Of a DNA stretch of 64,000 nt, positions 43,771 through 54,882 are shown piece by piece. The notes under the pieces are model-generated. The model searched no databases, was not told the DNA's origin, and worked only from the letters and a program-made list of their open reading frames with translations. The DNA comes from Trema orientale (Eukaryota > Streptophyta > Magnoliopsida > Rosales > Cannabaceae). Position 1 is the stretch's first letter. The number at the start of each line of letters is the position of its first letter. The position numbers and the translations under genes were made by a program. The DNA is taken from positions 666,640 through 730,639 of the forward strand of contig JXTC01000087.1 in the NCBI GenBank assembly GCA_002914845.1, in the 5' to 3' direction.

Positions 43771-46410
43771 TCTTTTATCCTTTCAACCGTCCTTCCAATA
43801 CCAATTGGTAATAATAATTTTATGAATTTAATAATTAAAAATCTATTCATCTTTTAAACTTTCTTCCAATACCAAAAAAAAAAAGTATTTATTTCTCTTC
43901 TTCCCAAAAAGGGAAAAGTTTATAAATGTCCGTTTTTAAAACTATATTTTCATAAATATTTGTTTTTTATTTTTATTTTATGAATACTCGATTTGTTAGA
44001 ATTGCATACTGCTAGTGCTTTACATATGAAATGTATATTGTGGTACACATTTCATAAATAAAAATACTAAAAATTAGCACACATTTCAAAATATATACCA
44101 TAGGTCAAATTTATAATGAAACATGTAAATACCGTTCATATTTTACACATAAAATGTGTACTACACGGGTAAAAATTTATATTGTAAATGTATACTATTC
44201 ATATTTTATACATGAAATGTATACCATAAAAACGAATATTTTTGAAAGAAAAATTAAAAACAGATATTTACAAAAATAAGTTATAAAAATTGGTACTGGG
44301 TGTAAATTTCTCTCCCAATAATATTAATAAGAGTTACTGGGGGCATCACTCTTTCAGCAACGCCTATAGCCCGCTTTGCCAAAAAGGCAGGGTGGCCTTA
44401 AATCCTGGTGGGTACGGGAAAGTTTTTTTTTTCTAAATTTAAAAAAGAGCACCCGCTAAGCGAAGACCTATGGCTCAATCTGGCCCGATAATTATTGTTT
44501 AGGACAGGGCCACCCATAGCACTAGTCCATACCAAACCTAATATTGGTCTGATTAGCTATTTGATCATTTTTTGATCAAAAACTTAGTATATGACAAAAC
44601 TCAAAAGTTTATAGTTAAATGTCCAACTCACTTAATGACAAAAATAAAAATATAACATATTCCACAATTTCTTTTATCCTTTCAACTGTCTTTTCAATAC
44701 CAGTTGGTAATAGTAATTTTATGAATTTAATAATTAAAAATCTATTCATCTTCTCAACTTTCTTCCAATACCCAAAAAAAAAAAAGTATTTATTTCTCTT
44801 CTTCCCAAAAAGAGAAAAGTTTATAAATGCCCATTTTTAAAACAATATTTTCATAAATATCTACTTTTTATGTTTATTTTATGAATATTCATTTTGTTAG
44901 AAATGCAAAGTACCAGTACTTTACATATAAAATGTATACGGTGGTACATATTTTATGAATAAAACACTAAAAATTGACACACATTTCAAAATGTATACCA
45001 TAAGTCAAATTTATAATGAAATATATAAATACCGTTAATATATTTTATACATAAAATGTGTACTACACGGGTAAAAAAGTTATATTATAAATATGTATAC
45101 CATTCATATTTTGTACATGAAATGTATACCATAAAAACAGGTATTTTTGAAAGAATAATTAAAAATAGATATTTATAAAAATAGGTTATAAAAACAGGTA
45201 CTGGGTGTAAATTTCTCTCCCAATAACATTAATAAGAGTTACTAGCGGCATCACTCTTTCAGCCTAGCCCATAGCCTGCTTTGCCAAAAGGGCAGGCTAG
45301 CCTCAAATCCTGGTGGGTAGGGGAAAATTTTATTTTATTTTTTTAAAAAAAGAGCACCCATTGAGCTAAAACCTACGACTCAATCTGGCCCAGTAATTGT
45401 TGTTTAGGACAGGGCCACCTATAGCACTAGTCCATACCAAACCTAATATTGGTCTGATTAGCTATTTGATCATTTTTTAACTAAGAACTTAGTATATGAG
45501 CAAGCTCAAAAGTTTATAATTAAATGTCCAACTCACTTAATAACAAAAATAAAAATATAACATATTCCATAATCTCTTTTATCCTTTCAACCGTCCTTCC
45601 AATACCAATTGGTAATGGTAATTTTATGAATTTAATAATTAAAAATCTATTCATCTTTTCAATTTTCTTCTAATACCAAAAAAAAAAAAAAAGTATTTAT
45701 TTCTCTTCTTCATAATAAGGGAAAAGTTTATAAATGTCCAATTTTAAAACCATATTTTCATAAAAATCTGTTTTTTATTTTTATTTCATGAACACTTGTT
45801 TTGTTAGAAATATAGACTACTAGTGCTTTACATATGAAATGTATACTGTGGTACACATTTGATGAATAAAATACTAAAAATTGGCACACATTTTAAAATG
45901 TATACCTTTACTCAAATTTATAATGAAACATGTAAATAACGGTCATATTTTACACATGAAATATATATTGCACAGGTAAAAATCTATATTGTAAATGTAT
46001 AGTATTCATATTTTGTACATGAAATGTGTACCATACAAGCGGGTATTTTTGAAAGAAAAATTAAAAACAGAAATTTATGAAAATAAGTTATAAAAATGGG
46101 TACTGGGTATAAATTTTTCTCCTAAAAACATTATTAAGAGTTACTAGTGGCATCACTCTTTCAGCCCAGCCCATAGCCCGCTTTACCAAAAGGGCAGGCC
46201 GGCCTTAAATCCTAGTGGGTAGGGGAAAGTTTAAAAAAAAAAGAGCACCCGCTGAGCTAAAACCTATGGCTTAATCCGGCCCGATAATTATTTAGGGTTA
46301 GGCCGCACATAGCTTTTGATCAAAAACTTAGTATATGACAAAGTTCAAAAGTTTATAGTTAAATGTCAAACTCACTTAATGACAAAAATAGAAATATAAT
46401 ATATTCCACA
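43771..46410. repeat. Tandem array of about 900-bp units, nearly three copies
   Basis: The start word TCTTTTATCCTTTCAAC occurs at 43771, 44670 and 45575 (periods about 899 and 905). Each unit contains, in order: CCAATTGGTAAT, a poly(A) tract with AAGTATTTATTTCTCTTCTT, repeated ACATATGAAATGTATA-type words in both orientations, and a GC-richer part (about 44340-44520 in unit 1) with AGCCCGCTTTGCC, AAATCCTGGTGGGTA and AGGACAGGGCCACC. The last segment is shared with the composite element arms (AACTTAGTATATGA, CTCAAAAGTTTATAG, CACTTAATGACAAAAATA). No long frame exists in any unit. Confidence 0.88.
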
Positions 46411-46520
46411 ATTAAAGCTTTAAAAAAAATGGACCTTTAACTGTAAATTTTAAAACATGGATATTTATTTAAACTAATTTAAAAAATTAGTCATCTACCT
46501 AATTTTCTCTGAGAAAAATT
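46411..46520. repeat. Terminal arm shared with the composite element at 36-37.6 kb
   Basis: It continues from the third array unit and ends with ACTAATTTAAAAAATTAGTC and ATCTACCTAATTTT, the same end as the element at 36057-37632. I could not find the matching left end before 43771. Confidence 0.55.
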
Positions 46521-46825
46521 ATCGTTCATCTGAGCTAAGGGCCTAAAGGATTTTGATGTTTTTGCCCTGATAGATTAAGAATCACATTCAAAGAGAGATA
46601 TTTAGAGAGAGAGGCTTAAAAATAGATTATTCATTCACATATGAGGAGAAAGCAAAAGTGCACAGCTCATTACTTACGTAAATCCCAAAAGATAAATAAA
46701 AAACTATTGTGTTATAATGAAGATATTAGTGTCATAATGAGCTCACAATCAGACCTAATGACAGAGCCACTTCAGTCTCAGGAGCGGTGGCTCTCCTCAT
46801 ATTTTTTTTTCAGAGAAATTTTGGT

Positions 46826-47145
46826 AGATGTCCAATTATTTCACTTGATTTTAGTAAATGTCTATTTTTCTTTTCTTTTTTTATAGCTATATAGCCAAGT
46901 TCATATATTTTTACATTTGGTGTATATGCATATATTTTTACATTTGGTGTATATACTTATATACTAGTTTTAGTTATTCTCAGAAAAAAATACCAATTTT
47001 AATTTATGTATTTAGTATATAAATTTTTATATTAGATATATAATACTTTACACGTAGTATATATGCTGAAATACTACCAGTCATTTTTCTATAATATTTG
47101 AAAAATGGACATCTACTTAAAATAGACCCAAAATTTGGTCATTTT
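46826..47145. mobile_element. Short TIR element related to the GTAGATGTCC family
   Basis: The left end GGTAGATGTCCAATTATTTC and the right end, reversed (ATGACCAAATTTTGGGTC then TTTTAAGTAGATGTCCATTT), are imperfectly complementary. The interior has tandem TATATTTTTACATTTGGTGT words (46906-46960). Confidence 0.5.
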
Positions 47146-48161
47146 TTCATAAGACCATATTTTTAAAATTATACTTTTTCCCTCCATCTTATCTAAGAAT
47201 TTCAATTTTATCCTTTATTTGCCCTCTAAATGTTTGTAATTATAGTTTTTGCCCTCCTTTTCTAAAAAACAATTCAATAATACTCCTATTATGACCTACT
47301 AATTTTTTTTAAATTTCTGAACTTTACTTATATTATTTTGAAGTACTAAATTTTACTCACACTTTGGATAATTTTTCTTTAGACTCACTTTAAATACCAT
47401 GTTTAATTCTATACTATATTGACTAATGTATTTCAAAATTAGCTAAAAAAACTTTTAGTATATGCCTCCCTAAAAGAATTTCCTGGCAACTCCAAATTGT
47501 TTGGGAAAACTCCTATTTTCTTTTTTTAAAAATGAATTAAAAAGTAAAAAACTTGAGAAGACCCAACCATAATTTTCTTCTGAAAAACAACAAAGCAGCC
47601 ACTATTTTCCTCTAAAAAATAATAATAAAGAAACTAAAGTGTATCCAAACAAGCATAAATTACTCTTATTTTATGTTTTTCGTTTCTCGCCTATGTTAAT
47701 GCAACATATTAATTTTCGATAACATTGGTACAATGTGTGCGTGACATGAAGTTGGTGGCCGTAATTGTATCAAACGCTTCAAAGACAAAACCTGCTAATT
47801 AATTCCCGTGGGAACTTCTAATAGCAATCGTCTCATATTTTCAACCTTAAGCCGATGTTTTCCTTCTTATCCTTTTTGCAAAAAAATAATAGGTCCATAT
47901 ATAGACGAAGAACAAACTACTCAAAGGCACCCCGCCGAAGCTTTTTTTATTCTTTTTCCATCCTTAGAAACCACCAAAAACAGGAAAAAATAAAATAAAA
48001 TAAAAATACAAAAAACAAAAACAACCGTCATATGTACCATCACAAACCGGGGAAAAAAAAGGGGCCGAATTAAAGGGACACACGAGGCTTTCCTAAGGTG
48101 GATTATGCTGTGCATTATGCACACATGTAAAGACACACACAGATATATATAGCTCTCATGA
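47146..48161. other. AT-rich intergenic, then 3' UTR of the small HSP gene
   Basis: No frame with family resemblance was found. The part from about 47930 to 48161 is likely transcribed 3' UTR on the minus strand. Confidence 0.35.
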
Positions 48162-49261
48162 TCAGTGTATTTGGACCTCCTTCACGTCCTTTTTGGGCTT
48201 CTCAGTTCTGGGAATGGTAATACACAACACACCATCTTTCAACTCCGCTTTCACTTCATCAGCCTTGGCATCTTCAGGCAACAAGAGGCTAGCATTGTAG
48301 TAACCATACCTCGACGAGCTCCAAAACTCGTCGTCGTCCGAACCACCTTTATCCTCCTCCTCTTCCTTGTGCTCCCCCTTTATCGTCAAAACGCCGTCCT
48401 CCACAGTGATCTTCAGGTCCTCCTTGGTCAGCCCCGGCACGTCGAACTTCAGCTTGTACAACTTGTCATGCTCTTTCACTCGGCCAGACAGCGACCACGG
48501 CGACACGTTTAGGCTCTCGAACAGCCTGCTCACGTTCTCCGTCGCTTGCATCAGCGCGTTTCCAAGGCCTGAAGGGAAGAATTCTGCCCCAGTACCACCA
48601 AACATTGGAATTTATAATTTTGTGACAAACAGTTTAGTCACGCCAGTTCTTATAATATAACTATAACTATTAGTTACGTCGCTATTTTAGTCACAATTCG
48701 TCAATAACCTAATATCAAATATACATAATGATCAAGTCTAGTGTATGTTAACGTGACAATAGTATTTTGTCACAAAACACCTAACCTGTTTGTGACCAAA
48801 GTCTTTTTGTACGAAATTTGTTATAACAACACTATAAAACCCTTTTATGTAACTATATTATATTTCTTGTTCTTGGTCCAGTATTGTTTCATCTAAATGT
48901 ATTGGTTTGGTGAATTTGAACAACAGAAAATAAGAGATGAAAGAGCAGAGAATAGAGTACTACCAAGAAGGGCAGGAGGAAAATCGCTTTGGTTCCTCCT
49001 CCAGAGGCCTCTCTTCCGGGGTCTCCTTGAGAAAAGTGATCTTGATTTTTTGCTATCAGAAACGGAGACCTGTTTTCCGTCTGAGGTCTCACTAGCCACC
49101 TTATCAGTATTCCCAGCACTGTCAGCGGAAAAAGTCTGAGCGCCACCAATAATGGCAGTTCTCTCACCCGCACCATGACCCAGAAAAGAAGTGGCAGCAA
49201 AAGAAGGTGTAGAGAGCACCCTTTGGTGCAAATTCTTCAAGGCCAAACGAGCCAAAGCCAT
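48162..49261 (-). CDS. HSP26.5: Mitochondrial small heat-shock protein, HSP26.5 type
   Basis: Two exons, 48964-49261 and 48162-48583, join in phase (CTT G|AA TTC) to give 239 residues. The N terminus MALARLALKNLHQRVLSTPS is a mitochondrial presequence-like helix with Arg/Lys and no acidic residues. The second exon starts EFFPSGLGNALMQATENVSR and then gives the alpha-crystallin domain: YKLKFDVPGLTKEDLKITV, GVLTIKGEHKEEEED, and the typical GVLCITIP motif near the C terminus. The layout closely follows what I recall of Arabidopsis HSP26.5 (At1g52560). The protein is an ATP-independent chaperone that holds unfolding proteins. The promoter carries a heat-shock element and TATA box. Confidence 0.92.
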
Positions 49262-49375
49262 TGATAGCCTATTAAGCTGTGTTTAAATTATAAGTAGTTG
49301 TAATTAGAGGGAATAAAACTAGCTAATTAAGCTGCTTTTGGATTTCTCTTGACAGAGACGTAGCGAGTGAGAGAG

Positions 49376-49383
49376 TTTTATAG
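49376..49383 (-). promoter_or_regulatory. TATA box of the HSP26.5-like gene
   Basis: The minus strand reads CTATAAAA, 115-122 bp upstream of the start codon, leaving a 5' UTR of about 85 bp. Confidence 0.7.
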
Positions 49384-49420
49384 AGTTCGAAGAGTGAAGT
49401 TAGAGAGTTTGGATGGTTGG

Positions 49421-49440
49421 AGAAGGCTCCAAGAGCTTCT
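49421..49440 (-). promoter_or_regulatory. Heat-shock element of the HSP26.5-like gene
   Basis: The plus strand reads AGAAGGCTCCAAGAGCTTCT. It splits into four 5-bp units, aGAAg-gCTCc-aAGAg-cTTCt, with the alternating nGAAn/nTTCn pattern that heat-shock factors bind; two units are perfect and two have one mismatch. It lies about 40 bp upstream of the TATA box. Confidence 0.75.
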
Positions 49441-50610
49441 GGGATGTGTTGGTGGTGACACCTAGGGAAACAAATAAATTATAGTGTATACTGTGACCGA
49501 GCACAAGAAAGGGCTCTTTATCCATTCTCTCTCTTCTATTCTAAGAGGTTCTTGGTCTTTCTCAAACATACCATAAAGCAAATAGTGACGAATTTCGACG
49601 CGCGTTCGCAAGGGAAATGCATCTGATACCACCCCTTGTCCTTTTACCTCGGGTTTTTTGTTTTTTGTTTTTTGTTTTTTTTGCCCTGTCTTTTTCTTTT
49701 TCTTTTTTCCCTTTTTCCCTTATCCAATATCAATTTAAAGATTATGAAGTCTTATTGAATCACCTTCATGATTTTAGGTGCTTAGATATAATCATACTTT
49801 GGATTAAAGAATCGTAGTACTTGAAGCACATATACTATTCTGTAATCAAAACAATCGTAGAGGCAAAAAGTTTAGAGAGTAATGGGAATACAGTAAGTAA
49901 AATTGCTAAAAATTGCGTCCTAATGTATAAATAAACGCATAAATAAATAGAAAAAAGAAAATTTCCCTTAGTTTTATGACTTCACCTCCATTGTGGATTA
50001 GTAAAACATAGCACAGAACCATACAATTATTCTCTAATACATATAACGTGATAAAAATTCTGCGTAGTGTTTTACGATTAGAACTGTAAAAACCAAAACT
50101 AAACTCACACTCTGTTCACAGTCATTTAAAAAGTTAAAATGAAGATAGCACGTTCTTTCTAGTTTCAATTACTCAAAACCGTGTTTGAGCTCCCACGTGG
50201 TTAGAAAATTGTTGACGAGGAGAGAACATGCTATTGTTCTATATCATGATCATAATAATAACAATAAACATGAGATGGCCATTATAGAAAAATGTTCAGT
50301 GTCTTTCATATCTTGAGGACCCCAGAGACAAATAGAGGAGGAGACCAAATTCAAAACCTATGAACTTTAGCAAACTCAATGAAAGGGAGGATTGATAATT
50401 AGTTCAAATTCAAGACAAAAGGGCACATTGAAAAGGCCTCAAGAGAAGTGGACATCCAGGACGAGCATTTGATGGATAATGTCTATGGTTGTTTGATATA
50501 CAAGCTGCAGTTTTTGCTTCTTGTTCACCTATTTGCTATGGAGGCAGGGAAAAAAATGGTACCAAAGCTTAGATGAGTTTTAGATGGCTAACCACGCAGC
50601 TATGCTCTGC
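49441..50610. other. Intergenic between HSP and DUF4050 genes
   Basis: There are T-rich repeats near 49650-49700 (GTTTTTT words) and otherwise unremarkable AT-rich sequence. The last part is probably the 3' UTR of the DUF4050 gene. Confidence 0.4.
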
Positions 50611-52494
50611 TCAATCGTACATCCCTTCTTGCTCCCAAATGTCCACAAGAAAATCTACCATTTCCTGTTAATTTTCAAGTCGAATAAAGCTTATTGGAGT
50701 TCTAAACAAAGCATGATATGTGATTGCACCAGCTTGGTGAGGGTAAAAGACTTACAGCAAGAGGGATAGGCTGGGGGAAAGGCTTGTTGCTCCCGAGTAA
50801 ACTTTCATAAGTCGCATTCCAACTGCAAAGCCAGAATGATTTAACCATGCAGAGAGAATGAGTGCTGACAAAACACAGGAAAGTGTTTCATAAATAATTT
50901 AACTCCTACTTTATAGAGGATATAGGTACAACAGTTAAATCCACTTTCCCTACTTCCTAGTTTCTACGAGTACTGCTACTTTGAATTACAAAAATACACA
51001 TAATAATTCTAAATCTCTAACAATGTGATTTGTTCACGCTTGTATATATTGAAAGAACAACAACTCTTTCCCCCCAGAAAGTTATCATTAACCAACTAAA
51101 TTATGAGAGGTAGGTCGAATGGTCAAGCCTATGTTTTGCTCTCATAAGGTTTAATTCCGCCTCATAGGAATTACCTAGCAAGATACTAGAGTTTCTTGCC
51201 TTTCAAAGATTGTAGGACTTGAACCAATGTTTTAAACACAAGTCAGATGCCAGAAAACCAAAACTGATATAGAAATAAGCGAGAACTGACAAATGAAGTA
51301 CTGGGTGGGGGGAAGGTCAAAGACTGGAAGAAACTTGTAGGGTAGCTGAACAAATCATAATCTAAAACCAGAAATTGAAGACCAGCAGCTCATCTGTTAA
51401 TTGACACCAATGCCAAGTGTTGCAAATTAAAAGTGTCCAACTAAAAGTAATTTGCAAAACAAAAGCAAATACAGAGGTAGAATTGAGTGTTTCATAAATA
51501 ATAAAACTCAAAAAACAATGCAAAATATTTCATTAAAAATAAAATTAAAAAACAAACGCACCTTAATTTGGGTTCTCGACCCTGCGGTGGCTGGTTCTCG
51601 GACCTTTTATTCCCTACCCAACGCTGCCTAGTTTGGTTCCATAGAAGAAGACCTGGAAATAAGACCCCACTTTAACATCTTTAACAGGTTTCCACACATA
51701 AACAAATACATCCATGAGGGCAAACTAAACACAGGACAGTAGGTGAAAGACAGCTTTTTGTTCTTCTCTTATGGAGGGGTTGGGAGTGTCCATTAGATAG
51801 ATATCTACCAAATTTCCATTTGGCTGTTAGTAAACCATGGAACACAAAATTTGATCCAGACAATCACGTAATCGTACTTCGAATATAGCTTAGTCCTTTC
51901 CAACTCCAACAGAAATACATCAAAAATGCCAATCAAGTTATCGAAGATTCGCGAGGAGCGAAAACTTACCATGATTGACAAATTCATTGGGGTTAGCACT
52001 AAGAGCAGCACCATTAGGATCAAGCGTTTGGTTTATTGTGCTGATCGACGAGATGCTTCCCTGCGACTGAACCGCACTATTGTCCATATCAAACGTGCTA
52101 CTAGTCCAAAAATCCTCTGATTTGCTTGGTTTCCTCACTGTCCGACCTTGACTTGATAATCTCCTTGGTGGCTCATCCACTGTAACTGGTTTTGGCCTCG
52201 TATGGCATGCTAGACAACCACTGCTCTGTTACAAAACATATTTGGTTCTGTTATATACCACATAAAATATTTCGTGACAACAAACCTGAACCATATCAGC
52301 TCTCAGCTACAACAAACACCTTGATATCGGTTAATTGGGCTTCATAACATCAAAATTGTCCAATATATATTGTGTATAGATATAAAGGGTGTATGAATTT
52401 GCCCAAAACAAAAAAGGTCTCAAAACCATTTAAGGCAAAAAAAAATCTAATGAAAATATGGAATCAGAAATGAGAATCAGAAAACTTACCCCAT
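50611..52494 (-). CDS. DUF4050 / Gag1-like clamp domain protein
   Basis: Five coding exons: 52490-52494 (ATGGG), 51970-52223, 51562-51652, 50756-50822 and 50611-50664. All joins are in phase, giving 156 residues. The start MGSGCLACHTRPKP has Gly2 and Cys, typical of N-myristoylation and palmitoylation, so membrane attachment is likely. A Ser-rich part follows (GRTVRKPSKSEDFWTSST, AVQSQGSISSIST). The conserved domain is split over the last exons: LLLWNQTRQRWVGN, SWNATYESLLGSNKPFPQPI and EMVDFLVDIWEQEGMYD. This is the plant DUF4050 family; its role is not known to me. Exon 2 has no ATG, which is why the upstream start was chosen. Its acceptor is taken as ..ACAGAG|CAGTGG because only that keeps the frame. 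Confidence 0.83.
51101..51235 (+). mobile_element. Possible SINE remnant in a DUF4050 intron
   Basis: TAGGTCGAATGG at 51111-51122 resembles a pol III A box and GGTTTAATTCC at 51148-51158 a B box (GGTTCRANTCC), 25 bp apart. The sequence after it (CCTCATAGGAATTACCTAGC) resembles common plant repeat DNA. No clear 3' tail or target duplication was found. Confidence 0.3.
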
Positions 52495-52500
52495 GCGTGC

Positions 52501-54479
52501 CTGCAATAATTGGAAGACCAATAAAGCTATAACAGATCTAACAAGAGTAAAGACGAAGATTTTCCAGGAAAACCCAAATCATCCAACTTGACTGAAAACC
52601 GATTCCAGGAAAGTAAATCCAGAGAACCCACTTCTGATAATCAGGAAAAAAAAAAAAAAAAAAACCATAAAAGCAAAAAATTATAACGGGTTTTATCTTG
52701 TAAGGAAAATTAAACACGAAAACGTAAAAGGATAATTATGAAAATTTGGGCCAAAAAAAAAAAAAAAAAAAAAGAACAAATTGGAAGCTGACCCGTGAGA
52801 TAGATTAGATGTAGCTAAGCGAAGGTTGCTGAGATGAAAATGGGTGAAGCACCCAAAGCACCACGCCACCTTCCTGCGTAGCGATCCTGATGGGGGTGGC
52901 CCTTTGGGTTCTTCTTCTTCGCCAATTATTAGCAGAAGGAAGGAAAGCCCTGCATAGTGGTGAGAATATATTATATATATATATCGATTACGGAGGTGGA
53001 TTTTTAATTCTTTTTATATTTTTTTCTTTTTTTGTTGTAGATTTTTTTTTTTTTCCCCCGAAATAAGAAAAGTTAATCATCTTGGGAAGGTTAATGGTAA
53101 TGGCAAATAATCAGAGAGTAAATAATTTGACTAATGTGATCGTATAATTAAATAACATTGTTTGCAGCTTATTTAAGTGTCATATATTCAAGGAAGGAAG
53201 AAAGTATGTTTCTACTCTCTACTAGGTGAACCGTGAACAAATACATGATATACGTAGTGTTTTTTCCTTATCTCAAAAAAAAATATATGTATACATATTT
53301 CTTTCAGAATCCATATTATGCATTTTATTATAGTTTGCTCATGTTTAAATAGAAATGATCATATTTTCGTTTTTGTTTTATAATGACATAGTGAAATGAA
53401 AGGCATAAATTTTCTTTGAGAAAATTAGTATTTATTTTATTATCTCTATAAATAAAAAACCAAAAAAAAAAAAAAAGGTTGCCAAGTGATGTGAAGCGCA
53501 AATTGTGAAATTATGTGTTCATATAGATCACAAGAAACGTCTACCGGAGTATAGGCAAGTATATCTATTTTGCTATTCTTGGTAGCTACCATAAGTTATA
53601 GACCAAAATTTATAGTAAATTTTTAATACTAACATGTAATATTGAGTTGTCACTATTTAATTAATATATTAAAATTTACCATAAATAAATTAATCATATT
53701 TACTAATTAATAGTACTAACTTACCTACTACATTCGTTGTTATTAAAAATCTGGTACAAGTTTTGGATACCTAATGTTATTATTACAAACTAGTAAAATA
53801 TTATGTTTACCTTTTCAGATTAAGGGAAAAAAAATAATTATAGGATATATCCATGGATATAAGATAAAAAAGTCGAATCTAACACAATTAAGGGAAAAAT
53901 AAACTGTGTTAAGTAATAATTATAATCTAAAAGGTCTAAATCTAACACTAAATTATACACATTAACATTATAACTTAGATGAATGCATGTAATTTAAATG
54001 TGTATATATATCCATGGTATATTACGTACATGCGGATATACCATATATAAATTAAGAAAATTTAGATGTACATAAATATCCATATGCATTTTTTAAAGGA
54101 CTAGTTTATCAAAATTTTCTCTTTGATAAAAATACATTGTATGGAATCCGTTATTCACAATAGAAATTATAAATCTAATATTGAAGAAGACAAAAAGACG
54201 GAGGTTTTAAGAACTAGTTAATGAGTATAAGTTGCTAAGATGGTTGAGAAAGAAATTTTTCGAAAATAATTTACCAATGAATATTTTGAGATTAATGAGA
54301 ATCCAAAAGGTGTGAAATTATAAAATCTCAAAATTTTTAAAAGTTTTATGAGAGATATTTTAAGAAAGGGTTGGAGAGTAATATGAAAATTAAGAAGGAA
54401 AAAAAAAGTAGGAAGAGAAAACAATATGAGCCACACTATTTATTATCCAATTTAACTTTGAGGTCAAACTCCATTACAC
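52501..54479. other. 5' UTR/promoter of DUF4050 gene, then AT-rich intergenic
   Basis: The less AT-rich stretch 52780-52930 is probably the transcription-start region of the DUF4050 gene on the minus strand. Two poly(A) runs lie at about 52646 and 52755. From 53000 on it is AT-rich without a recognisable gene. Confidence 0.4.
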
Positions 54480-54482
54480 TAA

Positions 54483-54879
54483 GACATATTTGGTTCGAAA
54501 GAATGAACCTTGAAATAGAAAGATAATTCCAAAAGAAAGTATATTCCTTTATTTGGTTGTGTTTTTAGTAAAATAATTATGATTCCAATGGAATTATAAT
54601 TATATAAAATCGTGGAATTGTTATTCAACTTTACTACTAATGGAATAACAATTCCATCATTTTACCAAAAATTTTAATACCCAGTTTAGATGTATTTTAT
54701 CCTTTCAAAATATCTAAAAGTAAGAACATTTTTGCCAACAGAATATTTTTTTCATTCCATTTCAAGATTATTTCAAGTTTCAACTAAATGATGGATTATT
54801 ATTCCTATTCCTTTTTCAATTTCATTATATTACGATTCACATTACCATTCTAATTTCATTCCACGAGCCAAATACTACC
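54483..54879. mobile_element. Tourist-like MITE (397 bp)
   Basis: Flanked by TAA at 54480-54482 and 54880-54882, the usual PIF/Harbinger target. Ends are GACATATTTGGTTCGAAAGAATGA and, reversed, GGTAGTATTTGGCTCGTGGAATGA, with inner AATGGAATTATAATTATA-like words. No coding frame. Partial relatives occur at about 55350-55560 and 56730-56880. Confidence 0.78.
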
Positions 54880-54882
54880 TAA

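Noticed and set aside
51101..51235. tRNA gene at the A-box/B-box-like words
   Set aside because: No cloverleaf stems, anticodon arm or CCA-proximal pairing could be drawn; kept only as a weak SINE candidate.
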